Source: an uncultured Actinomycetes bacterium
GTDB taxonomy: Bacteria; Actinomycetota; Acidimicrobiia; Acidimicrobiales; Microtrichaceae
Assembly: GCA_903930035.1 (NCBI GenBank)
Contig: CAIYXG010000116.1
Coordinates: 1-9,940, forward strand
DNA length: 9,940 nt
Direction: 5' to 3'
A model generated the notes under the pieces. It was not told where the DNA came from. It did no database searches and was given only the letters and a program-made list of their open reading frames with translations. Both the position numbers and the translations under genes were made by a program. Positions 1-6,042 of the stretch are shown here, piece after piece; position 1 is the first letter of the stretch; the number at the start of each line of letters is the position of its first letter.

Positions 1-239
<239 letters not shown>

Positions 240-245
240 CGTCGA

Positions 246-251
246 CCCTCC
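246..251 (-). promoter_or_regulatory. Shine-Dalgarno GGAGGG of the MerR gene
   Basis: On the minus strand GGAGGG is followed by 6 nt (TCGACG) and then the ATG at 239. This fixes the start. It contrasts with most other genes in the window, which lack a ribosome binding site. Confidence 0.8.
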
Positions 252-299
252 GGAGACATGGGCGCGCGCGGACGCCATCGGAAAAGGATTGCGCCGGTG

Positions 300-327
300 A
301 AATTACCCCAACGTGGTCCGGATGCAA
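300..327 (-). promoter_or_regulatory. Putative promoter of the MerR gene (-10 TAATTT, -35 TTGCAT)
   Basis: The 130-nt gap between DUF151 and the MerR gene holds an A/T-richer island that is unusual for this DNA. On the minus strand TTGCAT (327-322) is followed after 16 nt by TAATTT (305-300). This would give a leader of about 50 nt carrying the Shine-Dalgarno. The -35 half overlaps the 17-bp dyad at 319-335. Prediction from sequence only. Confidence 0.45.
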
Positions 328-335
328 AGCATCCG
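319..335. repeat. Perfect 7-bp inverted repeat CGGATGC-AAA-GCATCCG
   Basis: The two 7-nt arms are perfectly complementary around a 3-nt centre. The repeat lies 34 nt past the DUF151 stop and overlaps the putative -35 of the downstream MerR gene. MerR-type proteins are known to bind dyads at their promoters, so an autoregulatory operator is plausible. It could instead be a transcript hairpin ending the DUF151 mRNA, but no U-run follows on either strand. Confidence 0.5.
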
Positions 336-369
336 TGCCGGAACCGCCGTCAGCGGCCCCGGTACGGCA

Positions 370-867
370 CTAGGACGCGAAGTCCTCGGGGCTCACCTGG
401 TCGATGAACTGGCGGAACTCCTCGACCATCTCCTCGGAGTCCTCGGGCTCGTCCTCGTGGTCCGGCTCCTCGACGTAGCCGGCCTCGTCGAGCACGTCCT
501 CCTCGGCGAAGATCGGGCACTCGGCCCGCACCGCGAGCGCCACGGCGTCCGACGGGCGGCAGCTCAGCCGGAGCGGCGAGCCACCGTCGTCGAGGTGCAG
601 CTCGGCGTGGTAGGTCGTCCCCTGCAGCCCGGTGACCACGACCCGCTCCAGCTCGGCGCCGAGCGAGTCGAGCACCGAGCAGAAGAGGTCGTGCGTCAGC
701 GGCCGGGGCATCTCGACGCCCTCGACGGCAAAGGCGATGGCCGTGGCCTCGGGGCTCCCGATGAAGATCGACAGCGAGCGCCGGCGCCCGTCGAGCTCCC
801 GCAGGACCATGACGGGCGTGTTGCTGGGCATCTCCACCCGCACACCGACCAGCTCCAGTTCGACCAC
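370..867 (-). CDS. Bifunctional nuclease (DUF151) family protein, Rv1829-like
   Basis: A 165-residue protein of the DUF151/bifunctional nuclease family. Plant members have been reported to have RNase/DNase activity; the bacterial role is not settled. The core runs from about residue 3 to 130: VELELVGVRVE (2-12), 'IFIGSPEA' (34-41), the hallmark 'PRPLTHDL' (54-61), and 'RPSDAVALAVR' before 'PIFAEEDVL'. After it comes a strongly acidic segment of about 20 residues and a C-terminal 'FIDQVSPEDF', also typical of Rv1829. Length is normal for the actinobacterial form. The start is GTG at 867: an in-frame TAG lies four codons upstream (879-877), and TAGAGT sits 6 nt before the GTG with no Shine-Dalgarno, which fits a leaderless transcript. 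It lies between two MerR genes exactly as in mycobacteria. No regulator target or substrate can be inferred. Confidence 0.93.
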   Translation of the reverse strand: MVELELVGVRVEMPSNTPVMVLRELDGRRRSLSIFIGSPEATAIAFAVEGVEMPRPLTHDLFCSVLDSLGAELERVVVTGLQGTTYHAELHLDDGGSPLRLSCRPSDAVALAVRAECPIFAEEDVLDEAGYVEEPDHEDEPEDSEEMVEEFRQFIDQVSPEDFAS

Positions 868-873
868 GGGCGA

Positions 874-879
874 ACTCTA
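874..879 (-). promoter_or_regulatory. -10 element TAGAGT, leaderless start of the DUF151 gene
   Basis: TAGAGT on the minus strand, then 6 nt (TCGCCC), then the GTG start at 867. The spacing places the transcription start at or next to the start codon. No convincing -35 is visible. Confidence 0.55.
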
Positions 880-885
880 CCCGCG

Positions 886-901
886 CCCGCCGCGCGGCGG
901 G
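886..901 (-). terminator. 16-bp perfect GC palindrome, hairpin after the MerR/FtsR-like gene
   Basis: CCCGCCGCGCGGCGGG is a perfect palindrome. As RNA it can form a 6-bp GC stem with a 4-nt loop. It begins 17 nt after the stop of the upstream MerR gene and ends 6 nt before the -10 of DUF151. It could be a Rho-independent-like terminator without a U-tract, or an operator. In DNA this GC-rich some short palindromes arise by chance. Confidence 0.35.
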
Positions 902-918
902 TCGGCGACGCCGGAGGA

Positions 919-1929
919 TCAGTCCCGGAACGAGGGGCCGAGCCGGGCGCGCAGGATCTCGGCGTGGAGCTGCGCCCCCAGCCGTGCCAGCTCGGCGGCG
1001 CGGTCGAGGGCCTCCTTGCGGGCCGTCGGGGTGTGCTTCTTGAGCAAGGGCACCGTGAGCTGCTCGACGAACCCGGCCTCGCGCTCCGCGGAGACCTTGT
1101 AGATGCGCAGGTGCCGCGGCTCGACGCCGAGCGCCAGGTAGTGCACGGCCAGCTCCACGACGGCGACCGCCTCGGGCGGGTACTCCTTCACCCCGGCGAC
1201 GACCAGCGGCGTCACCAGGCCGAACTGCTCGAGCTCGGTGAGCGTGTCGTGGTCGACGCCGGTCGTGGCGCAGAGCTCGTCCGCGGTCTGGCGGGCGCCG
1301 GGCGCGGCGTGGGCCAGCCCCTCGGCGTCGACGGTCGGCATGGTCGGCGCGGTGGCGGTCCGGCGCCGCGGCCGTGGGTCCTCCTGGAGCGCGGCGACGA
1401 CGTCTGCCGGGGTGGCGTGCCCGCGGGCCGGCGGGTCGTCCTGCCCGTCGTCGGGGTGGGGCCCGTCGTCGTCCGGCACCTCGTCACGCGCGGCGGGACG
1501 GGACCGTCCGGCACGCCTGGAGGGCGCGGCCCCGGGCCCGGCGACCGTCGGGTGGGACTGAGACGGTGCGGGGGCCGGCGCGTGGCCGTCCTCGTCGAAC
1601 AACGAGGGCTGCGCACCGGCGCCGGGCGCGGCGGGCGGGTGCTCCAGGCCGGCGTCGAGCATCTGCTTGATCACCTTGAGCGGCAGGAAGTGGTCCCGCT
1701 GCTGCAGCAGGATCCAGCGCAGCCGCTCGATGTCGGCGGAGCTGAACTGCCGGTACCCCGACGCCGTCCGCTCCGGCTCGACGAGGCCGCGGCTCTCGAG
1801 GAACCGGATCTTGGAGATCGTGACGTCCGGGAAGTCCTCCTTCAGGAGGTCGAGCACCTCGCCGATCGAGAGCTGGCGCGTCGCCGTCGTGACGTCGTGC
1901 GCCTCGCCCCGGACGGGCTCGTCGCTCAC
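919..1929 (-). CDS. ftsR: MerR-family regulator, FtsR/Rv1828-like, with long disordered linker
   Basis: A 336-residue MerR-type regulator. In Corynebacterium glutamicum the orthologue FtsR regulates ftsZ; Rv1828 is the mycobacterial relative. The winged helix-turn-helix (about 20-93) contains 'LSIGEVLDLLKEDFPDV' and 'TISKIRFLESRGLVEP', then 'SGYRQF' and 'QQRDHFLPLKVIK', all diagnostic of this subfamily. A Pro/Ala/Asp-rich low-complexity linker fills about 97-195. The C-terminal domain (about 205-336) holds 'ALGVEPRHLRIYK' and ends in a helical 'RAAELARLGAQLHAEIL'. As I recall, Rv1828 has about 250 residues, so the linker accounts for most of the excess. The start is GTG at 1929, overlapping the FHA stop as GTGA, which implies translational coupling. 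The open frame extends upstream to 2730 but that part is antisense shadow with Arg/Gly-rich composition. It is the last gene of a gcvH-FHA-MerR unit. Confidence 0.92.
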   Translation of the reverse strand: MSDEPVRGEAHDVTTATRQLSIGEVLDLLKEDFPDVTISKIRFLESRGLVEPERTASGYRQFSSADIERLRWILLQQRDHFLPLKVIKQMLDAGLEHPPAAPGAGAQPSLFDEDGHAPAPAPSQSHPTVAGPGAAPSRRAGRSRPAARDEVPDDDGPHPDDGQDDPPARGHATPADVVAALQEDPRPRRRTATAPTMPTVDAEGLAHAAPGARQTADELCATTGVDHDTLTELEQFGLVTPLVVAGVKEYPPEAVAVVELAVHYLALGVEPRHLRIYKVSAEREAGFVEQLTVPLLKKHTPTARKEALDRAAELARLGAQLHAEILRARLGPSFRD

Positions 1930-2384
1930 GCAGCACCGCCGGGCTGCCCGATGACGAACACCATGTGGAACTTGCCCACCTGGACCTGGTGGCCCTCGCG
2001 GAGCACCGCCGTCGACACGCGCTCGCCGTTCACGTAGGTGCCGTTGAGGGAGCCGGCGTCGGTCAGGACGTAGCGGCCGTCGTCCTCCTTGCGCACCTCG
2101 GCGTGGCGGCGGGACACGGTGACGTCGTCCAGGAAGACGGTGGAGTCCGGGTGCCGGCCGATGGTCGTGACCGGGCCCAGGAAGTACCGGGCCCCGGCGG
2201 TCGAGCCCCTGGTCACCACGAGCTGGCCCGTCTCCCCCGCCCCGGGCACGTCGACGCCCACCACCGTGTGGGTGCCGGTCGGGACCTCGTGGACGCCCGG
2301 GAGCTCCGCGCCGCACGCGGAGCAGTAGCTCGCCCCGAGCGGGTTGGTGATGCTGCAGCGCGGGCAGACCACGGTCTCGGACAC
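1926..2384 (-). CDS. garA: Zinc-ribbon FHA protein, GarA/OdhI-like
   Basis: A 152-residue phosphopeptide-binding protein. GarA and OdhI bind and inhibit 2-oxoglutarate dehydrogenase (GarA also acts on glutamate metabolism) and are switched off when a Ser/Thr kinase phosphorylates an N-terminal ETTSV-type motif. Here the FHA domain (about 54-146) is nearly textbook: 'IGRHPDSTVFLDDVTVSRRHAE' with R77 and S91 as expected phosphothreonine contacts, 'GSLNGTYVNG' with N114, and 'QVGKFHMVF'. This matches the GarA core very closely. The N-terminus differs. Instead of the phospho-switch it has a zinc ribbon with C7, C10, C21 and C24, followed by a short segment with T36, T38 and T40. The start is GTG at 2384, 6 nt after the gcvH stop, with GAGGG inside the end of gcvH. 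Its stop overlaps the MerR start. The symbol is given by core similarity and synteny; equivalent regulation is not assured. Confidence 0.9.
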   Translation of the reverse strand: MSETVVCPRCSITNPLGASYCSACGAELPGVHEVPTGTHTVVGVDVPGAGETGQLVVTRGSTAGARYFLGPVTTIGRHPDSTVFLDDVTVSRRHAEVRKEDDGRYVLTDAGSLNGTYVNGERVSTAVLREGHQVQVGKFHMVFVIGQPGGAA

Positions 2385-2390
2385 TGCCGG

Positions 2391-2771
2391 CTAGCCCTCG
2401 GTCAGCGCCGCGTACGCTGCGGCGTCGAGGAGGCCGTCGAGCTCGGCGGCGTCGGCCACCTGGATGACGGCGATCCAGCCGTCCGCGTACGGGGCCGAGT
2501 TGACCGTCTCGGGGGCGTCGTCGAGGACGGTGTTGACCTCGACGACGGTGCCCGCCACGGGTGCGTAGATCTCGGAGACCGACTTGGTCGACTCCACCTC
2601 GCCGAAGGCGTCGCCGGCGGCCACCACGGCGCCGACCTCCGGCAGCTGGACGTACACCACGTCGCCGAGGGCGTCCTGGGCGTAGTCGGTGATGCCGATG
2701 CGCACCAGGTCGCCGTCGGCCCGCACCCACTCGTGGTCGCTGGAGTACCGGAGATCTTCAGGGACGTTCAT
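2391..2771 (-). CDS. gcvH: Glycine cleavage system H protein (lipoyl carrier)
   Basis: A 126-residue lipoyl-domain protein that shuttles the aminomethyl group from the P protein to the T protein, and the reducing equivalents to the L protein, in glycine cleavage. It can also serve as a source of lipoyl groups. The N-terminal 'YSSDHEWVR' (9-17) and 'GITDYAQDALGDVVYVQLPEVG' region (26-47) are family signatures. The lipoylation site is K63 in 'EVESTKSVSE' (58-67), followed by 'YAPVAGTV' and 'VNSAPYADGW'. The length is standard and no key residue is missing. No P, T or L protein gene is in the window; the neighbours are regulatory, as around Rv1826. The start is ATG at 2771 with TAGCGT 7 nt upstream and no Shine-Dalgarno, suggesting a leaderless mRNA. 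It is probably first in an operon with the FHA and MerR genes. Confidence 0.97.
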   Translation of the reverse strand: MNVPEDLRYSSDHEWVRADGDLVRIGITDYAQDALGDVVYVQLPEVGAVVAAGDAFGEVESTKSVSEIYAPVAGTVVEVNTVLDDAPETVNSAPYADGWIAVIQVADAAELDGLLDAAAYAALTEG

Positions 2772-2778
2772 GCCGGGA

Positions 2779-2784
2779 ACGCTA
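2779..2784 (-). promoter_or_regulatory. -10 element TAGCGT, leaderless start of gcvH
   Basis: TAGCGT on the minus strand, then 7 nt (TCCCGGC), then the ATG at 2771. It would drive the gcvH-FHA-MerR unit. The spacing leaves no room for a glycine riboswitch in the leader. Confidence 0.6.
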
Positions 2785-2825
2785 CCCGACGCGCCGGCCC
2801 CGCCGACGCAGCGGCCGACGGACGG

Positions 2826-5312
2826 CTAGCGCAGCATCTGCCGGATGCGCCGGGCGTACTCCTGGGCCAGGTTCTTGGCCTCGGCGGTGCTGGCGCCCTC
2901 GGCCCAGACGTGGGTCAGCGGCTCCTCGGGGTCGGGCAGGACCAGGACCCAGCCGGCGTCGTGGTGCACCTTGACGCCGTCGATCAGCTCGACGTCGCGG
3001 CCCTGGGTCTGCTCCACCAGGCTCCGCATCACGGTGCCCTTCTGCTCCCACGGCGTCACCACCTGGTCGTGCACCACGTGCCCGGTGGGCACGGCGGCGA
3101 CGACGTCGGAGAGGTCGCCCCCGCGGACCGCCAGCAGGTCGAGGACCTTGAGGAGTCCCGCCGCGGCGTCGAACGCCGGCAGGAAGCCGGGCAGGATGAT
3201 CCCGCCCTCGGTGTTGGCGGCGAACCCGACGGCCGGGTCGTCGGCCGCCTCCATGAGCGCCGCGGCCGAGGTCTTGGTCCACTTCACGGTGTGGCCGGCC
3301 GCCTCCACGACCTGCGCGGCCGTGCGGCTCACGGTGACGGGCAGCGCCACGGTGTCGCCGAGCATCCGGTCCCCCACGAGCTCCAGGAACACGGCGAGCA
3401 GCTGGTCGTGGGTCAGGACGCGCCCGGTGTCGTCGACCAGGGTGAGCTGCTCGCCCGACGGGTCGATGACGGCGCCCAGGTCGGCGCCCGACGCCGTGAC
3501 CAGCCCGGCCACCTGCGCCGCGTGGTCTGCCCGGTCGAACCCGAGCAGGCCGGCCGTCGACGCGTACGGGTTCATGGCCAGCACCTCGGCGTTGAGCTTG
3601 GCCAGGACGTTGGGCATGGCGAAGCTCGTCGCGCCGTAGGCGTAGTCGATGACGACCTTGAAGCGGCGCTCGGCCACGGCGCGCACGTCGATGGTCTGCT
3701 CGAGCGCCACGGCGTACTGCTCCAAGGCCCGGGGCGGGAAGTCGATGTCGCCGATGTCGGCGGGCCGCACACGCCGGAAGTCCTCCCGGGAGAACAGCCG
3801 CTCCACCTTGCGCTGCACCTCCTCGAGGATGTCGGCGCCGTCACCGTCGAAGAACCGGATGGTGGCCGAGTCGGGGTCGGTCGGGCTCAGCCGCACGGTG
3901 AACCCGGCGGTGACCGACGCGGCCCGGCAGTGGTACCGGGTGAGCGGCACGCTGGCGACCTCCAGGTCGACCACGTTGATGCCACCGGCGTTGAGGCCGG
4001 TCATCATCGCCCGCTTCAGCATCCGGGCCGACCGCGACGAGTCGCGGGAGGCGACCACGGTGGCGCCCTTCTTGAGCGAGGTCGCGAAGGCGAGCGCCAC
4101 GCGGGACGCCAGCTCGGGGGTCATGTCGACGTTGGCGAGCCCGGTCACTCCCCCGCGCCCGAACAGGCTGCGCGCCCCGCGGGACTCCCAGATGATGGAC
4201 GAGTTGATGACGGCCCCGGCCTCGACGGTCTTGAAGGGGTAGACCTTCACGTCGCTCGAGACCACGGCGTCCTCGCCCACGAACACCTCGTCGCCGAGGA
4301 CCACGCCCTCGTCGCACCGGACGTTCCGACGGAGGTCCGCGGCGCGCCCCACGACCGTGCCGCGGAGCTTGACCGCCTCGCCGAGGAACGCGTTGTCGTG
4401 GACCACGGAGCGCTGCAGCTCGCCGTCGGGACGCATCCGCACGCCCGTGCCGAGCACCGAGTACTCGCGGAGCCGGGCACCGGCGTCGATGATGCAGTTG
4501 TCGCCGACCACCGCCGGCCCGGTGATGACGGCGTCCGGGTGGATCTCGGCGCCCTCGCCGACGAACACGCCGTCGGCCACCTCGAACCCGGGGATCCCGA
4601 CGTGGACCTTCCCGTCCAGGATGTCCTTGTGGGCCCGCACGTAGGCGTCGAGGGTGCCCACGTCCTCCCAGTAGCCCTCGGCCACGGCGCCGAAGACCGG
4701 CTTCCCGGCGTCGAGCAGGGCCGGGAACACGTCGCCCGAGAAGTCGACCGGGACGTCGGGGGCGATCCAGTCGAACACCTCCGGCTCGAGCACGTAGACG
4801 CCCGAGTTGATGGTGTCGGAGAACACCTGGCCCCAGGTCGGCTTCTCCAGGAACCGCTCGATGGAGCCGTCCTCGTTCGCGATCACGATCCCGTACTCGA
4901 GCGGGTTCTCCACCCGGACCAGGCCGATGGTCGCCACGGCCTGCCGCTCCCGGTGGACGTCGACCACCGCCCCCAGGTCGATGTCGGTGAGGACGTCGCC
5001 CGAGATCACCAGGAAGGTGTCGTCGAGCTCGTCCATGGCGTTGCGGACGGAGCCGGCGGTCCCGAGCGGGGTCTCCTCCGACGCGTAGACCATGCGCACC
5101 CCGAACTCGGAGCCGTCGCCGAAGTAGTTGCGGATGGCGTTGGGCATGAACGCCACCGTGACCACGATGTCCTCGACGCCGTGCCGCACCAGCAGGTCGA
5201 CGATGTGCTCCATCATCGGCCGGTTCACGAGCGGCAGCATGGGCTTGGGCGAGTTGGAGGTGAGCGGTCGCAGGCGGGTGCCCTCGCCGCCCGCCATGAT
5301 GACGGCCTTCAC
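2826..5312 (-). CDS. Mannose-1-phosphate guanylyltransferase fused to degenerate phosphomannomutase-like module
   Basis: An 828-residue fusion. Residues 1-232 form a nucleotidyltransferase that should make an NDP-sugar (probably GDP-mannose) from a sugar 1-phosphate: 'MAGGEGTRLRPLT' (6-18) with K23, 'SGDVLTDIDL' (104-113, metal Asp), 'FLEKP' and 'YWEDVGT'. A left-handed beta-helix of hexapeptide repeats follows (about 240-375). Residues about 385-828 resemble a four-domain phosphomannomutase, but the usual active-site loops are replaced: phosphoserine 'TASHNP' by 'RLSPTDPDS' (474-482), metal loop 'DGDGDR' by 'DPSGEQ' (617-622), sugar loop 'GExSGH' by 'NTEGGI' (700-705), phosphate loop 'RxSGTEP' by 'LPDPEEP' (792-798). 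The guanylyl specificity is inferred from the family; glucose or another sugar is possible. The start is GTG at 5312: it gives the family-typical MKAVIMAGG and has TAGCGT 7 nt upstream. GTG at 5321 is the alternative. It lies downstream of the phosphatidyltransferase on the same strand. Confidence 0.9.
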   Translation of the reverse strand: MKAVIMAGGEGTRLRPLTSNSPKPMLPLVNRPMMEHIVDLLVRHGVEDIVVTVAFMPNAIRNYFGDGSEFGVRMVYASEETPLGTAGSVRNAMDELDDTFLVISGDVLTDIDLGAVVDVHRERQAVATIGLVRVENPLEYGIVIANEDGSIERFLEKPTWGQVFSDTINSGVYVLEPEVFDWIAPDVPVDFSGDVFPALLDAGKPVFGAVAEGYWEDVGTLDAYVRAHKDILDGKVHVGIPGFEVADGVFVGEGAEIHPDAVITGPAVVGDNCIIDAGARLREYSVLGTGVRMRPDGELQRSVVHDNAFLGEAVKLRGTVVGRAADLRRNVRCDEGVVLGDEVFVGEDAVVSSDVKVYPFKTVEAGAVINSSIIWESRGARSLFGRGGVTGLANVDMTPELASRVALAFATSLKKGATVVASRDSSRSARMLKRAMMTGLNAGGINVVDLEVASVPLTRYHCRAASVTAGFTVRLSPTDPDSATIRFFDGDGADILEEVQRKVERLFSREDFRRVRPADIGDIDFPPRALEQYAVALEQTIDVRAVAERRFKVVIDYAYGATSFAMPNVLAKLNAEVLAMNPYASTAGLLGFDRADHAAQVAGLVTASGADLGAVIDPSGEQLTLVDDTGRVLTHDQLLAVFLELVGDRMLGDTVALPVTVSRTAAQVVEAAGHTVKWTKTSAAALMEAADDPAVGFAANTEGGIILPGFLPAFDAAAGLLKVLDLLAVRGGDLSDVVAAVPTGHVVHDQVVTPWEQKGTVMRSLVEQTQGRDVELIDGVKVHHDAGWVLVLPDPEEPLTHVWAEGASTAEAKNLAQEYARRIRQMLR

Positions 5313-5319
5313 GGCCGCC

Positions 5320-5325
5320 ACGCTA
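5320..5325 (-). promoter_or_regulatory. -10 element TAGCGT, leaderless start of the guanylyltransferase fusion
   Basis: TAGCGT on the minus strand, then 7 nt (GGCGGCC), then GTG at 5312. It is the same hexamer and spacing as for gcvH. If correct it decides between the two in-frame GTG codons in favour of 5312, because 5321 would lie within the -10. Confidence 0.5.
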
Positions 5326-5328
5326 CCG

Positions 5329-5341
5329 CCGGATCGTCCGG
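5329..5341 (-). repeat. Inverted repeat CCGGA-TCG-TCCGG between phosphatidyltransferase and fusion gene
   Basis: A 5-bp perfect dyad with a 3-nt centre in the 34-nt gap between the phosphatidyltransferase stop and the fusion start, ending 3 nt before the -10 at 5325. It could be a small terminator hairpin or an operator. It is short enough to be chance in GC-rich DNA. Confidence 0.3.
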
Positions 5342-5346
5342 GACGC

Positions 5347-6009
5347 TCAGGCCTCGGCAGAGGCCTGGCGCATGGCACGGCCCTCGCGCAGCGCGGCCAG
5401 CCCGGCCGGGAAGTAGCTGAAGAAGGCCATGTAGCCGAGCACGAGGCCCGGGACGGCCGCCGCCCACGCCGCCACCAGCAGGGCCGTCCGCAGCACGTCG
5501 GGGAGCGCCGTGTCCGACGCCGCCAGGAACGCGGGCCACACGCCCATCATGAGGAACGTGCCGGCCTTGCCCACCCACGTGACGTCCATGCGGCGGGCCC
5601 CGAGGAACGTGATCCCCGCCACGAACGCCGACATCACGACCTCGCGGAAGAGCACCACGACCGCGAACCAGACCGGCACGGCCCGCGGGTCGTCGACGAG
5701 CATGATCGAGACCACGCCGACGACCATGAGCAGCCGGTCCACGGCCGGGTCGAACATCTTGCCGAAGTTGGACACCTGCCCCAGCCGTCGGGCCAGGTAG
5801 CCGTCGACCCAGTCGGTGCAGCCCAGCACCAGCAGCAGCACGGCTGCCCCGACCCGGTCGTCCCGGCCGAACAGGAGCCAGAGGAAGAGCGGGAGGCAGA
5901 GCAGCCGGGCGCACGTGACCGCGTTGGGCAGCGTCAGCAGCCGGTCCTCGCCGGGCGGGAGCTCCTCGCCGGCGAGACCGTGCGCCAGGTGGGGGCCGTG
6001 GTCGCTCAT
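5347..6009 (-). CDS. CDP-alcohol phosphatidyltransferase, PgsA family
   Basis: A 220-residue integral membrane enzyme that transfers the phosphatidyl group of CDP-diacylglycerol to an alcohol, most likely glycerol 3-phosphate (phosphatidylglycerophosphate synthase) or an inositol phosphate. The complete CDP-alcohol signature is present: D66, D69-G70, A73-R74, G83, D87 and D91, in 'DWVDGYLARRLGQVSNFGKMFDPAVDR', shown here only for its key residues. Hydrophobic segments flank it at about 36-47, 53-65, 93-105, 110-130 and 180-205, and an amphipathic 'TLPNAVTCARL' precedes the first. The acceptor cannot be told from the sequence. Synteny points to Rv1822 (pgsA2), whose substrate is uncertain. The start is ATG at 6009, with TACGAT 7 nt upstream. 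A second ATG nine bases upstream (6018) lies inside that hexamer and is disfavoured. The frame open to 6453 is antisense to the HIT gene. Confidence 0.92.
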   Translation of the reverse strand: MSDHGPHLAHGLAGEELPPGEDRLLTLPNAVTCARLLCLPLFLWLLFGRDDRVGAAVLLLVLGCTDWVDGYLARRLGQVSNFGKMFDPAVDRLLMVVGVVSIMLVDDPRAVPVWFAVVVLFREVVMSAFVAGITFLGARRMDVTWVGKAGTFLMMGVWPAFLAASDTALPDVLRTALLVAAWAAAVPGLVLGYMAFFSYFPAGLAALREGRAMRQASAEA

Positions 6010-6016
6010 CGCCCGC

Positions 6017-6022
6017 ATCGTA
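6017..6022 (-). promoter_or_regulatory. -10 element TACGAT, leaderless start of the phosphatidyltransferase
   Basis: TACGAT on the minus strand, then 7 nt (GCGGGCG), then the ATG at 6009. It sits in a 33-nt divergent gap shared with the HIT promoter, so the two RNA polymerase sites must overlap. Confidence 0.55.
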
Positions 6023-6030
6023 GGGGCGAA

Positions 6031-6036
6031 TAGGGT
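6031..6036 (+). promoter_or_regulatory. -10 element TAGGGT, leaderless start of the HIT gene
   Basis: TAGGGT, then 6 nt (CTGGCC), then the ATG at 6043. There is no Shine-Dalgarno before the ATG and no clear -35. It is divergent from, and only 8 nt away from, the -10 of the phosphatidyltransferase. Confidence 0.55.
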
Positions 6037-6042
6037 CTGGCC

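Noticed and set aside
313..2037. A 574-codon plus-strand open frame over DUF151 and the FtsR-like gene
   Set aside because: It is the antisense shadow of two genes with clear homologues; its composition is low-complexity and its start lies in the dyad region without a ribosome site.
1930..2730. N-terminal extension of the FtsR-like MerR protein up to 2730
   Set aside because: The extension is Arg/Gly-rich and covers the FHA and gcvH genes in another frame. The GTG at 1929 overlapping the FHA stop gives the expected family N-terminus.
2772..2825. Glycine riboswitch upstream of gcvH
   Set aside because: The gap to the preceding gene is only 54 nt, no aptamer-like pairing was recognised, and the -10 sits 7 nt from the start codon.
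2785..2825. Terminator between the fusion gene and gcvH
   Set aside because: The stretch is GC-rich with short repeated GTCGGC units, but I found no stem longer than about 4 bp that is better than chance.
1965..5420. A 1151-codon open frame on the plus strand across the fusion and gcvH genes
   Set aside because: It is antisense to well-identified proteins in the mirrored codon frame, with His/Asp/Gly/Arg-rich composition typical of high-GC shadow frames and no recognisable domain.
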